Shown one piece after another: positions 9,188-18,071 of a stretch of DNA of 64,000 nucleotides. How positions within the stretch are numbered: position 1 is the first letter of the stretch; each line of letters starts with the position of its first letter. The position numbers and the translations under genes were made by a program. The notes below the pieces were generated by a model. That model was not told where the DNA came from. It searched no databases and saw nothing but the letters and a program-made list of their open reading frames with translations. The stretch comes from Paucilactobacillus wasatchensis (GTDB taxonomy: Bacteria > Bacillota > Bacilli > Lactobacillales > Lactobacillaceae), in the NCBI RefSeq assembly GCF_000876205.1, contig NZ_AWTT01000001.1, positions 62,001-126,000 on the forward strand, read 5' to 3'.

Positions 9188-9608
9188 AAACGTGCTCCGC
9201 AACCCAGCTTCCTAACGCATAAGGCATCAACCACTCATCCTTCAAAAATCGAAGGATAAGTGAGTTTACTTTCTATTTTTATAGATTAAATGTGCTCCGC
9301 AACCCAGCTTCCTAACGCATAAGGCATCAACCACTCATCCTTCAAAAATCGAAGGATAAGTGAGTTTACTTTCTATTTTTATAGATTAAACGTGCTCCGC
9401 AACCCAGCTTCCTAACGCATAAGGCATCAACCACTCATCCTTCAAAAATCGAAGGATAAGTGAGTTTACTTTCTATTTTTATAGATTAAATGTGCTCCGC
9501 AACCCAGCTTCCTAACGCATAAGGCATCAACCACTCATCCTTCAAAAATCGAAGGATAAGTGGTTGATGCCTTATGCCACGGAAGCCAAACGGGTTACTA
9601 CGCACTCT
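9188..9608 (+). repeat. 100-bp tandem array ending in a complete hairpin element
   Basis: AAACGTG/AAATGTG occurs at 9188, 9288, 9388 and 9488, an exact 100-bp period. Three truncated units end in the linker TTTCTATTTTTATAGATT. The last unit (9488-9608) is complete: the arm CTAACGCATAAGGCATCAAC pairs with GGTTGATGCCTTATGCCACG, and CGCACTCT closes it. It ends five bases before the stop codon of the response regulator gene. Confidence 0.88.
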
Positions 9609-9613
9609 TACTT

Positions 9614-10303
9614 TTAATGCGATTCAATCTTATACCCGACACCCCACACAGTTTCGATCACCTCTTCGCCGTTGGTTGCTTCTTCAATTTTGTCTCTTAA
9701 ATGGCTCACGTGGACCATTACCGTTTTGGCTGAGACGATGCTTTCTTGTTGCCATACTCGTTCGAAAATATCGTCGGCTGAAAATACTCGGTTGGGATGG
9801 CTTGCTAGTAAGTATAGGATCCCAAATTCTAGCGCCGTTAATGAAATCGTGTCGCCGTTAATCGTTTTTACTTCGTGGGAATCCTTGTTAATCGTCAATG
9901 GTCCGATGTCTAATACATCAGGCGTATTGTTAGTAACGTCGTTTTGGCTGCGCCGTAGCAATGACTTTACCCGTGCCATTACTTCTAGTGGGTTGAATGG
10001 CTTAGTAACATAGTCATCGGCACCCGTGATTAAACCTTGAATCTTGTCCATGTCAGCTGTTTTGGCCGACAAAATCAAAATTGGAATTTGTGAATCCTTG
10101 CGAACTTGTTTAACCACTTCAATACCATCCATTTCAGGCATCATAATGTCCAGGATGATCAATGAAACGTCTGGGTTCGTGTTTAACTTGGTCAGTGCTT
10201 CCTTGCCATCAAACGCGGTTACTGGCTCGTAGCCTTCATTTTTGACGTAGATTTCTAGCAGTTGGACAATTTCTTTATCATCATCGACAATCAGAATTTT
10301 CAT
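9614..10303 (-). CDS. OmpR/PhoB-family response regulator
   Basis: This 229-residue cytosolic regulator has a receiver domain with acidic pocket DDD at 7-9, phospho-acceptor Asp52 (LDIMMPEMDG), Ser79 and Lys101 (TKPF). It is followed by a winged-helix DNA-binding domain ending SAKTVMVHVSHLRDKIE and TVWGVGYKI. The start is MKILIVDDDK at 10303 behind TAGGAGA; the frame is open further upstream but the earlier residues are not part of the fold. It is the expected partner of the kinase at 7654-8799 despite the repeat array between them. Confidence 0.92.
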   Translation of the reverse strand: MKILIVDDDKEIVQLLEIYVKNEGYEPVTAFDGKEALTKLNTNPDVSLIILDIMMPEMDGIEVVKQVRKDSQIPILILSAKTADMDKIQGLITGADDYVTKPFNPLEVMARVKSLLRRSQNDVTNNTPDVLDIGPLTINKDSHEVKTINGDTISLTALEFGILYLLASHPNRVFSADDIFERVWQQESIVSAKTVMVHVSHLRDKIEEATNGEEVIETVWGVGYKIESH

Positions 10304-10403
10304 AGTAGATCTCCTATTCAAGACGTCTAACGAATGCGGCGCCGTTAATTTTGTCCGTTGAATTAATTCAACGTTATTGATTAACATTATATTACCAAAG
10401 AAA

Positions 10404-10431
10404 ACAAAAAAGCCCTAATTATACTGGGCTT
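10404..10431 (-). terminator. terminator after the Ser-rich gene
   Basis: On the minus strand AAGCCC and GGGCTT pair around a 10-base loop and are followed by TTTTTTG. It lies downstream of the stop at 10485 and upstream of the regulator gene. Confidence 0.75.
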
Positions 10432-10484
10432 AATAAAATATTTATGAACGTAGCGTATGATGTGCCTTCATTTTGTGCTGGATC

Positions 10485-11232
10485 CTACTGTGCGTTAGCT
10501 GACTCAGATGTTGCTGTCGAGCCATTATTGACACTGCTTTCGTTGGCAACACCAGTGTTACTTGAATTGGTCGTACCAGTACTGCTGCCACTTCGGTTGC
10601 TAGAGTATGTTGGTGCACTGTAGCTTCGCCGGCTACTCGACGATGACGCAACGCTGCTGCTGGAAGACGACGATGAACTGGAACTTGATGACGAACTACT
10701 GCTACTCGATGAAGAGTTATCAGTAATCACCAAATGTTTCACCACTTTTTTACCGTTACGCGTGGCAATCAGGTCATACTCGCCTTCACCGGTAAACTGA
10801 TGTTTGAACGTTTCAGTCTTTGTACCCGACTTGGCAGCGAAAGTCTTGTAGACCGTTTTTGTATAATGACCGACAACTTTCAGCTTAGTTTGTGGTGACA
10901 CTTTGAAGGTTACATCAGCCTCACCATCCTCCAAAACTGGATTCTTGGGGCTGAACTTAACGCCCACTGCAGCCAATGGCTTCGGTGTGCTCGTCTTGGT
11001 GACCACTTTTTTAGTAGTTGTTGTCGGTTCAGCACTTTGCTTATGGGTAGCAGCAATAAATAGCAGTGCCAGTGCTCCCGACAAAAACAAAGAGCAGCAG
11101 CCAACTAACAATCACCCGGACAAATGCTAACTTTTCGGGACGACCAGACCGGATGTTTTTACGATAATGCATGAAAATCATTAATAAAAAGATGAATGAT
11201 AAAATTGCGAGTAGTATTAAGTATAAAACCAT
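10485..11232 (-). pseudogene. Ser-rich membrane-anchored protein, frameshifted
   Basis: Two overlapping frames appear to be one gene. The 5' frame (11232 to 11041) gives a transmembrane helix (LYLILLAILSFIFLLMIF), a basic loop and the start of a second helix (VSWLLLFVFV). The 3' frame continues the helix (ALALLFIAATHKQ), then an extracellular Ig-like region (VGVKFSPKNPVLEDGEADVTFKV) and a tail with a run of more than 20 Ser. One extra T in the coding-strand T5 run (11083-11087) would join them. It could be a real mutation, phase variation or a sequence error. Function unknown. Confidence 0.55.
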
Positions 11233-11332
11233 AAGGCACCTCGAAGTAATTTAATTATAAGAATAGTTTACAACAAATGAACGGGATTATCATTATAATA
11301 ATAGTTTTAATTAATTAGTTGATAACTATTTG

Positions 11333-12307
11333 TTACATTCTAGCCTTTAATGGTTGCCACCACTCAACATTTTCCTGATACCATTTAATGGTTTTGGCAA
11401 TACCATCAGCAAAACTAACTTCAGGCCCCCAACCAAGTTCACTTTCAATTTTGGCCGGATTAATAGCATAACGCCGGTCATGTCCAGGACGATCTTGCAC
11501 ATATTGAATCAAATCTGGTGATAACCCAAGTTTATCAACAATTAAATGTGCAATTTCATTATTTGTTCGTTCATTACGTCCACCAATGTTATAAATTTCA
11601 CCTGGTTTACCTTGATGTAAAACCAGGTCAATTGCTCGGCAGTGATCTGATACATATAACCAGTCACGAATATTTTTGCCATCACCGTAAATTGGCAACC
11701 GCTTTCCTTCGATCCCATTAGAAACCATTAAGGGAATCAACTTTTCAGGAAATTGATAAGGACCATAGTTATTAGAACAACGGGTGATATTAACATTTAG
11801 ACCATAAGTTTGATGATAAGATCTCACCAGTAAGTCAGCTGAGGCCTTGCTAGCAGAATAAGGTGAGTTAGGTTGTAGTGGCGACGTTTCAGTAAAGTAT
11901 CCTTCTGCCCCCAAAGTACCATACACTTCATCGGTCGACACTTGCACAAATTTAGTAATCTTTTCGTTTTTAGCAACATCTAATAACGCCAACGTTCCTT
12001 GCACGTTAGTCTCAACAAAAGTCGCAGGATCTAAAATAGATCGATCAACATGTGATTCAGCAGCAAAGTTCACGATGCAATCCACATTGAATTCACGCAC
12101 TAAACGAATCACTAGGTCACGATCATTGATATTACCATGTACAAAATGGTGACGAGCATCATTTTTAATATCATCAAGGCTATGAATATTCCCAGCATAG
12201 GTTAAAACATCCAGATTCACAATTTGTATATCTGGATGATTATTTAGCATGTAATGGATGAAGTTGCTGCCAATGAACCCGGCACCACCTGTGACTAAAG
12301 TTACCAT
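11333..12307 (-). CDS. rfbB: dTDP-glucose 4,6-dehydratase
   Basis: This SDR enzyme converts dTDP-glucose to dTDP-4-keto-6-deoxyglucose, the rhamnose precursor step. The 324-residue protein has the NAD loop GGAGFIG at 7-13, STDEVYG with catalytic D126/E127, and YSASK with Tyr150 and Lys154. It is the last gene of the polysaccharide cluster, preceded by GGAGGATGT. The other rhamnose genes (rmlA, rmlC, rmlD) are not in this window, so the pathway must be completed elsewhere. Confidence 0.95.
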   Translation of the reverse strand: MVTLVTGGAGFIGSNFIHYMLNNHPDIQIVNLDVLTYAGNIHSLDDIKNDARHHFVHGNINDRDLVIRLVREFNVDCIVNFAAESHVDRSILDPATFVETNVQGTLALLDVAKNEKITKFVQVSTDEVYGTLGAEGYFTETSPLQPNSPYSASKASADLLVRSYHQTYGLNVNITRCSNNYGPYQFPEKLIPLMVSNGIEGKRLPIYGDGKNIRDWLYVSDHCRAIDLVLHQGKPGEIYNIGGRNERTNNEIAHLIVDKLGLSPDLIQYVQDRPGHDRRYAINPAKIESELGWGPEVSFADGIAKTIKWYQENVEWWQPLKARM

Positions 12308-12342
12308 ACATCCTCCAATCTATGAGAATATTCTGTTTAAAA

Positions 12343-12732
12343 TTACCTATCTTTTAAATCACTCTTTATTTGGCTTGTAGATATCCCACCAGTTCTTGGT
12401 AAATAAACAACCTGACAGTAATCTTTCAAAAAATCAAACTTGCCTTTCCAATCGTCACCCATAACAAAAACATCTATTCCATATTTTTTGACATCATCAA
12501 TTTTTTGTTCCCAATCACACTCTGGAATTACTTCATCAACATATTTAATCGATTTAAGAATATATTTTCTATCTTCATAAGAGGTATATGCTTTCTTCCC
12601 TTTTACTGCATTAAATTCATCCGTGGATAAAGCCACGATCAGATTATCGCCAAAGCTTGCAGCACGTTCTAACAATCTTATATGACCCTTATGTAATAAA
12701 TCGAAAGTTCCGTAAGTTATTACTTTTTTCAT
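12343..12732 (-). CDS. tagD: glycerol-3-phosphate cytidylyltransferase
   Basis: It makes CDP-glycerol from CTP and sn-glycerol 3-phosphate. The 129-residue product has the nucleotidyltransferase motif HKGH at 14-17 and RTGGISTS at 113-120, and matches the family length. I start at MKKVITYGTF (12732), with GGAG 11 bases upstream; the in-frame ATG at 12753 lacks an RBS. Its position inside the polysaccharide locus beside a CDP-alcohol transferase suggests glycerol-phosphate decoration of the polymer rather than teichoic acid synthesis; that is inference. Confidence 0.9.
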   Translation of the reverse strand: MKKVITYGTFDLLHKGHIRLLERAASFGDNLIVALSTDEFNAVKGKKAYTSYEDRKYILKSIKYVDEVIPECDWEQKIDDVKKYGIDVFVMGDDWKGKFDFLKDYCQVVYLPRTGGISTSQIKSDLKDR

Positions 12733-12834
12733 TTTTAGTTTTTCTCCATTCATATTAATTATATTAAAATACTTTTTTTACTGTCATAAAAAATAATATG
12801 AAAGTAACATACATCAATTACCTAATCGGTAGAT

Positions 12835-14220
12835 TTAAAATCTAAGGAATTGAATACTTCTTCTTATGATTTTAAAGTTTATAAAAATATCAAGCGTAAC
12901 CAATGCAGAAACTAACAACATTGATAATAGCCATCCAAAGATCATATTAATCATAATAAAAATAGTAATAACTATGGCTTCATTGACAATGTTTCCATAA
13001 TAAATGGAGCCAATCTTAGTTTTCATGAATACTTCAGATAAAATAGAACGAATCGCAAAAACAATTATTACCCCAAAAAGTATGCTATTCACACTGTGAA
13101 ATGCAACACCTACAAGTGTGACAATGAGACAAATTATTACTGATATTGCATTGATAAATAATAACTTTTTTTCCATACGCATGGTCTTCATAAAGGTATT
13201 TGTGATCATCTCAAAGTACCCCTGATACACACAGATTGGAAATAGAATAGCTAGCGCACTAATGCTTCCAACATAACTTGGTAACCATAATTTAAAAACG
13301 AAAATGATTGGATAATACAAAAGTAATCCGGCTATCATTGCAAAAGAAACAATATTTGATAAGTTCCTATATAAATCAGTCTGCTTAAGTTGGGATCGTT
13401 TCAATACTGGAAAAATAACTTGACTCATGGCAAAAATAAAATTCATTAAGATATTTGAAATGTTAATGGCCAACGACACTTCACCAAACATGACTATACC
13501 AAACTCAATTTGAATTCCTATTCTTGCAATACCTAAGATTAGGTTAGCTGAAAAGTTTGAAACTAAAAGCATCATTCCCGATCTGATATAGATCCTTGCT
13601 TTACCAAAAATTTTGTTTATTGATTCACATCTTCCCCATAATAACTCTCTGCACGTTGACATAGCATAGAGCAAAGAAGCTAAGCGCCCAACCATATCAC
13701 CAATTGCAAGTAATCTGTAGTTTGATACATTCATTAAAATTAATCCTACAATTACCAAGATATTAAAAATATTACCTATAGTACTTATGAAAGCAAATTT
13801 ACCCATCTGATTCGTATCTTGGAGAATGTAATAAAAAAAGAGCCTCACATTATTTATAAAAATGCCAAACGCAATCAGCTGTATTACAAAGGAATAGTTC
13901 TCGTTAGAAATCAATAAACCGATAAAAAAAACAATAATTGCCATAAGTAGCTGAAAATAAATGATACCCTGAAATTGAGACCGGAGAGCCCTTTTATCGA
14001 TCTCATCGTAATACTTTCCCGCATAATTGAGGTATATTCCTTCCAACCATCCAAATTGCAGCACACTCACATAGAACATGTAAAAAATATAAAGTTGCCA
14101 GTAGCCAAACCCTGCTTGATCAATAAATTTGGGCACGATTAAAGCTACTACCGCCGACTCAATCATTGAGATTAAATTAGCAAAAAAAACAAAAGAAAAA
14201 TTTTTGAATAATGTTCGCAT
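12835..14220 (-). CDS. wzx: Wzx-type polysaccharide flippase
   Basis: This 461-residue integral membrane protein has 12-14 hydrophobic segments in the MATE/MVF-like arrangement of Wzx flippases, such as LIVPKFIDQAGFGYWQLYIFY near the N-terminus. Wzx moves undecaprenyl-linked repeat units across the membrane. Its ATG overlaps the upstream stop (TAATG), so it is coupled to the CDP-alcohol transferase. It is strongly A/T-rich like its neighbours from 12.3 to 17.3 kb, as usual for exchangeable polysaccharide cassettes. Confidence 0.82.
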   Translation of the reverse strand: MRTLFKNFSFVFFANLISMIESAVVALIVPKFIDQAGFGYWQLYIFYMFYVSVLQFGWLEGIYLNYAGKYYDEIDKRALRSQFQGIIYFQLLMAIIVFFIGLLISNENYSFVIQLIAFGIFINNVRLFFYYILQDTNQMGKFAFISTIGNIFNILVIVGLILMNVSNYRLLAIGDMVGRLASLLYAMSTCRELLWGRCESINKIFGKARIYIRSGMMLLVSNFSANLILGIARIGIQIEFGIVMFGEVSLAINISNILMNFIFAMSQVIFPVLKRSQLKQTDLYRNLSNIVSFAMIAGLLLYYPIIFVFKLWLPSYVGSISALAILFPICVYQGYFEMITNTFMKTMRMEKKLLFINAISVIICLIVTLVGVAFHSVNSILFGVIIVFAIRSILSEVFMKTKIGSIYYGNIVNEAIVITIFIMINMIFGWLLSMLLVSALVTLDIFINFKIIRRSIQFLRF

Positions 14221-14951
14221 TAATCATTCTCCCGAATTTTTCTCACTGTTTTCATTGTAGTAAAAAAACTATACAATCCAATACACAAATGAATAATAAA
14301 ATATATAAAAACATACCAATCAAGATGATTCAAAAAAAAGAATACAATCATTAGAGGATTAGCCAATCCTGCAGCTCCAGCAACATTCAATCCAATAATC
14401 ATTATAACCCCATAAGAATTCTTTTCACTAATTTCACTGCCATTAGAATTAAAAATAACTGACATTTTATTATTAATTAATCTTGGTAAAATAACTAATA
14501 TTGAAGTTGAAAATCCAAAAATAAGAAATAAATAATTTGCATCATACTCAGTGAGATGATAAGCGCTTACGCCGAGAGAAAGGTACAGTAACGTGATATA
14601 CAGGTATCCGCTAATACCATCAAAAAACATTCCTTTTTTACTGGCTGTTTTAGTGACTCTTGAAATATTGCCGTCTATACAATCAAACACTATCCAAAAA
14701 TTCATAATAATTAATCCAACGGTAATACCCGACCTGTCTCCAAACAACAAGAAAAGACTTCCAACGACAGAGACTACAGCTGAAAATGCGGTCGCCTGAT
14801 TTGCGGAAACCTTTAATTTCAAAAAAAGCCACGTAAAAATATATGACAATGGTCTAATCACGAGTCTCACCCAAATATCGATATTATCTATATGTACTTT
14901 TTCTTTAGAACGACAACTTGAAATCTCATGTAGAGAATAATTAGCCTTCAT
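14220..14951 (-). CDS. CDP-alcohol phosphatidyltransferase family membrane protein
   Basis: This 243-residue protein has about six transmembrane helices. The family motif DxxDGxxARx8GxxxDxxxD is recognisable as D90-CI-D93-G94-NI-S97-R98, G107 and D111, but the last aspartate position is Gly115. In characterised members that last Asp acts as catalytic base, so this is either a divergent subfamily or altered in activity. With tagD close by, a role in moving glycerol phosphate from CDP-glycerol to the repeat unit or its lipid carrier is plausible. It overlaps wzy by 11 bases. Confidence 0.75.
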   Translation of the reverse strand: MKANYSLHEISSCRSKEKVHIDNIDIWVRLVIRPLSYIFTWLFLKLKVSANQATAFSAVVSVVGSLFLLFGDRSGITVGLIIMNFWIVFDCIDGNISRVTKTASKKGMFFDGISGYLYITLLYLSLGVSAYHLTEYDANYLFLIFGFSTSILVILPRLINNKMSVIFNSNGSEISEKNSYGVIMIIGLNVAGAAGLANPLMIVFFFLNHLDWYVFIYFIIHLCIGLYSFFTTMKTVRKIREND

Positions 14952-16170
14952 TTTTATCTTCCTTCTCTTTAAATTTTACAATTATATACACAACAATAAA
15001 TATTATAAATTCTGGGATTCTAAGTCTTATTCCAGTTCCTATATTTTTATTTGAAAAGGCAATAACAACATTCCAAAAGATTGCCTGAATTAGTAAGAAA
15101 AAAAAGCACGGATTACTTTTAATTATTTTTTTTAGCAATTCTCTCTTTTTCATTAACATAAAAATACAAAATTGAATCAAAAAGCCTTCCGTTATGCCAA
15201 CGACTATCAGCTGTAGGGATTTAAATTGCCAAATCAGTGGACTTAGCATATTGCATACAAAACTATAAATATATTGAATGATGAAAAGAGGAAAGTTTGT
15301 CGTCGAATACGCCCCCATAAAATCTGAACTACCATAATTAACCAGTACTACGGTCCCAAATTCAGTCCTATATCCGGACTGAAATTGAAGTGCGTCCATT
15401 AACGACATATTAACAACTGGAAGCTCAACTGACTTAAAAAAAGTAAACCAAAAAAATAGAATAAAAATACTACTTAACATTAACCACAAAAAGCTCTTAA
15501 ATGAAATCCTTCTAAATATTAAAAAAATTATTCCTGCAAGTAATACCGAAATTGCCTGATATTTTCTTAAAGAAAATAAAAAAATCCACCATGCCAAAAT
15601 AAAAATTGCATCAATTAAATGTTTATATGATAACCATTTGCAACTATATTTCATTACCGAAATAAAGGCAAGGTAGATCCAGATGTCTCTACCAATACCG
15701 AAACAAACTGAAAAAATTAATGCCGGATAAAGTATGAACACTGCCCCTAAATAGTTTCTTGCACTTCTGTTGCTTTGGTAAGATAGGCCCATTTTATCAG
15801 ATAGGAAGCTAAGCAAACTTGAAACTTGAAAAAGAAGCGCATAAAAGACAAATAAATTAACAATTCTTACAACCAATGGATCCAAGATTCCAATTACGGA
15901 CACAATTATGGACATAATAGGTGTGTACGAAGTACTGGTAACATTTTGCATATTGCTGGTTTTAAATATTTTAAAATTATTTACTATTTGCGTCCAATAT
16001 AGCTGGCTATCGTTTCCACCGGGCAGGCCAGAAACAGAAGCTCCTAATTCTCCAACCTTTACAGAGTAAAGGTATATAAAAAGGCTTATTAAAAAATATT
16101 CAAAAATAATAAACATATACAAATAAGTATACGTGGGGGTATTTCTTTTTAAATATACATCTTCGTGCAT
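14941..16170 (-). CDS. wzy: Wzy-like polysaccharide polymerase
   Basis: This 409-residue very hydrophobic protein has about ten membrane segments and a long loop after the fifth or sixth, with little recognisable sequence signature, as is normal for Wzy. It sits between a glycosyltransferase and the flippase, where the polymerase of a Wzx/Wzy pathway is expected. The start at 16170 follows AGAGGT. It is very A/T-rich. The call rests on topology and context. Confidence 0.7.
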   Translation of the reverse strand: MHEDVYLKRNTPTYTYLYMFIIFEYFLISLFIYLYSVKVGELGASVSGLPGGNDSQLYWTQIVNNFKIFKTSNMQNVTSTSYTPIMSIIVSVIGILDPLVVRIVNLFVFYALLFQVSSLLSFLSDKMGLSYQSNRSARNYLGAVFILYPALIFSVCFGIGRDIWIYLAFISVMKYSCKWLSYKHLIDAIFILAWWIFLFSLRKYQAISVLLAGIIFLIFRRISFKSFLWLMLSSIFILFFWFTFFKSVELPVVNMSLMDALQFQSGYRTEFGTVVLVNYGSSDFMGAYSTTNFPLFIIQYIYSFVCNMLSPLIWQFKSLQLIVVGITEGFLIQFCIFMLMKKRELLKKIIKSNPCFFFLLIQAIFWNVVIAFSNKNIGTGIRLRIPEFIIFIVVYIIVKFKEKEDKNEG

Positions 16171-16191
16171 TAAACATACCTCTATTGCTAT

Positions 16192-17298
16192 TTACTTTAA
16201 ATTACAATAAATCTGATCAATTTTGCTTAACATTCTGCTTATTTCAAATTCTTTTTTATATTTGTTAAAAGAATTTACTCCAAATTTGTCTAACAGGCTG
16301 CTATCATTGAGAAGGCAAGTAATACGTTCAGCAAGCTGCTGCTCATCCTCTGGCTTTACCAAAAAACCATTTACACCTTCAGATACTAGTTCAGAATTTC
16401 CGCCGACATCTGATGCAATCAACGGTAGTCCATAACTCATCGCCTCAATTAGACTAATTGGTAAACCCTCGTAATGAGTTGATAAAATATACAAGTCATT
16501 ATTAATTAGGTAAGGTATAACATTCTGTTTAAACCCAACAAATTTAACTCTTTTATCCAATTTCATATCTTTTACCAACTTTTGATTTTCTTCTAAAGTT
16601 GAACCATCGCCTACAAAAGTTACTAAAAAATTCCTATTTGAAATTTGTGAAATTGCCTTAATTAAGGTTGTTTGATCCTTTTGAGCTGAAAATCTTGCTA
16701 TCATAACTATTTTTATGGCTTCATTTTCTAAATTATGAGTTATGTTTTTTTCTGTTGGCTCTGGAACTCCGTTATGAACTACTGCATAGTTGTGTTTAGT
16801 AATTTTCAATATCCCATGTTGTTCTCCAATGTCATAATCATATTTAGAAACACAAATAAAATAATCGGTAAGTGGTGAAACTATTTTTTCTATTAATTGG
16901 TATATTTTCTTTTTTATGTTCGAGCTTATTCCATTGGTAAAAGCCCAACCATGAACAGTGAAAATAGTTTTAACTGAAAGCCCAATAGATGCTAATCTAC
17001 CAACTGTGCCAGCTTTTGACGAATGTAAATGTAATATATCGGGCTCTTCTTTTTTTATTATTTTTCGTAAATCAAATATTACTTTACAATCATTAACTAA
17101 ACTTAATTCTCTATGTAAAGTAGGCAAAGAAATAATCTTTACTTTTCCTATTTTTTTCACTTTATCTAGCAATAAACCATCATTACCAACTACAAATACC
17201 ACTTCATTCCCCAGATCTATCTGATGTTGGCAAAGTTCGAGTACATGCAACTGTGCCCCTCCCCATGAAGCACTTGTTATACAATACATTATTTTCAT
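16192..17298 (-). CDS. GT4-family glycosyltransferase
   Basis: This 368-residue GT-B enzyme has the N-terminal SASWGGAQLHVLEL glycine loop, LHLHSSKAGTVGR, and a C-terminal GT4 domain with MIARFSAQKDQTTLI, FVGDGS and the EGLPISLIEAMSYGLPLIASDVGG signature (E-x7-E). It should add a sugar to the lipid-linked repeat unit on the cytosolic face. It follows the priming transferase gene by 24 bases and is followed by wzy. Donor and acceptor cannot be read from sequence. Confidence 0.88.
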   Translation of the reverse strand: MKIMYCITSASWGGAQLHVLELCQHQIDLGNEVVFVVGNDGLLLDKVKKIGKVKIISLPTLHRELSLVNDCKVIFDLRKIIKKEEPDILHLHSSKAGTVGRLASIGLSVKTIFTVHGWAFTNGISSNIKKKIYQLIEKIVSPLTDYFICVSKYDYDIGEQHGILKITKHNYAVVHNGVPEPTEKNITHNLENEAIKIVMIARFSAQKDQTTLIKAISQISNRNFLVTFVGDGSTLEENQKLVKDMKLDKRVKFVGFKQNVIPYLINNDLYILSTHYEGLPISLIEAMSYGLPLIASDVGGNSELVSEGVNGFLVKPEDEQQLAERITCLLNDSSLLDKFGVNSFNKYKKEFEISRMLSKIDQIYCNLK

Positions 17299-17322
17299 TT
17301 AATTATTCGTCCAATCATATTG

Positions 17323-18003
17323 TTAGCCTTTACTACTAATGCTAGTTTTAACAATTTCGTGCATTTTATTAGCAGTTTTTAACTCAGTACCCGAGTTTTC
17401 AATATACCCATTTGATTCTTTTTTACCTTCACGAATTCCAATATGCAACAATACATACCAAACAGTCCTCAGCGTAATCTTAGTATCCGTCCGCGCCGAA
17501 ACCTTCAAAGCATACACACCGTCATAACTGGCCTTCTTAAAGTTAGATACCTCATCGCGACCATGCACTTGTGCCAACCCCGTTAATCCAGGCAGTACCC
17601 TATCAGCGCCATTTTTATGTCGCATTTCAATCAATTCAGTTTCACTTAAAATTACTGGTCTCGGTCCAATAATACTCATTTGACCGACAAACACGTTAAT
17701 TAGTTGTGGTAACTCATCGATGCTAGTTTTACGCAAAAAAGCGCCTACATGGGTAATCTGGTCCTCCGCATTGCATAACTCGGACGTGGCCATTTCATGT
17801 GGTGCTTTTTCCTTCATTGTTCGAAATTTGTAGATTCTAAATACATCCCCATTTAACCCGGTTCTTTGTTGCCTAAAAAAGACAGGACCATGCGAGTCCA
17901 GCCGTATAATAGCTGCAATTACTAAAAAAGGAATTGCTAACACTATCAGTGCAACAGTTGATACTACGATGTCAAAAAATCGTTTAACAAAAGATTGATA
18001 CAT
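17323..18003 (-). CDS. undecaprenyl-phosphate sugar phosphotransferase (priming transferase)
   Basis: This bacterial sugar transferase loads the first sugar-1-phosphate onto undecaprenyl phosphate to begin repeat-unit assembly. The short form (about 226 residues) has one N-terminal membrane segment (FFDIVVSTVALIVLAIPFLV), then FRQQRTGLNGDVFRIYKFRTM, TSIDELPQLINVFVGQMSIIGPRPV and LPGLTGLAQVHGR, all typical of the catalytic domain. The ATG at 18003 is nine bases from AGGAG; the ATG two codons earlier is too close. First of the repeat-unit genes after wzb. Confidence 0.9.
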   Translation of the reverse strand: MYQSFVKRFFDIVVSTVALIVLAIPFLVIAAIIRLDSHGPVFFRQQRTGLNGDVFRIYKFRTMKEKAPHEMATSELCNAEDQITHVGAFLRKTSIDELPQLINVFVGQMSIIGPRPVILSETELIEMRHKNGADRVLPGLTGLAQVHGRDEVSNFKKASYDGVYALKVSARTDTKITLRTVWYVLLHIGIREGKKESNGYIENSGTELKTANKMHEIVKTSISSKG

Positions 18004-18071
18004 AACCATCTACTCCTCTCGAACCTGTCCTACTCCGATAGAACATTCTGACATTTTATTCACCTACGACA

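Noticed and set aside
9188-9608. CRISPR array
   Set aside because: Units are 83-130 bp and adjoin directly with no unique spacers, and no cas genes are in the window.
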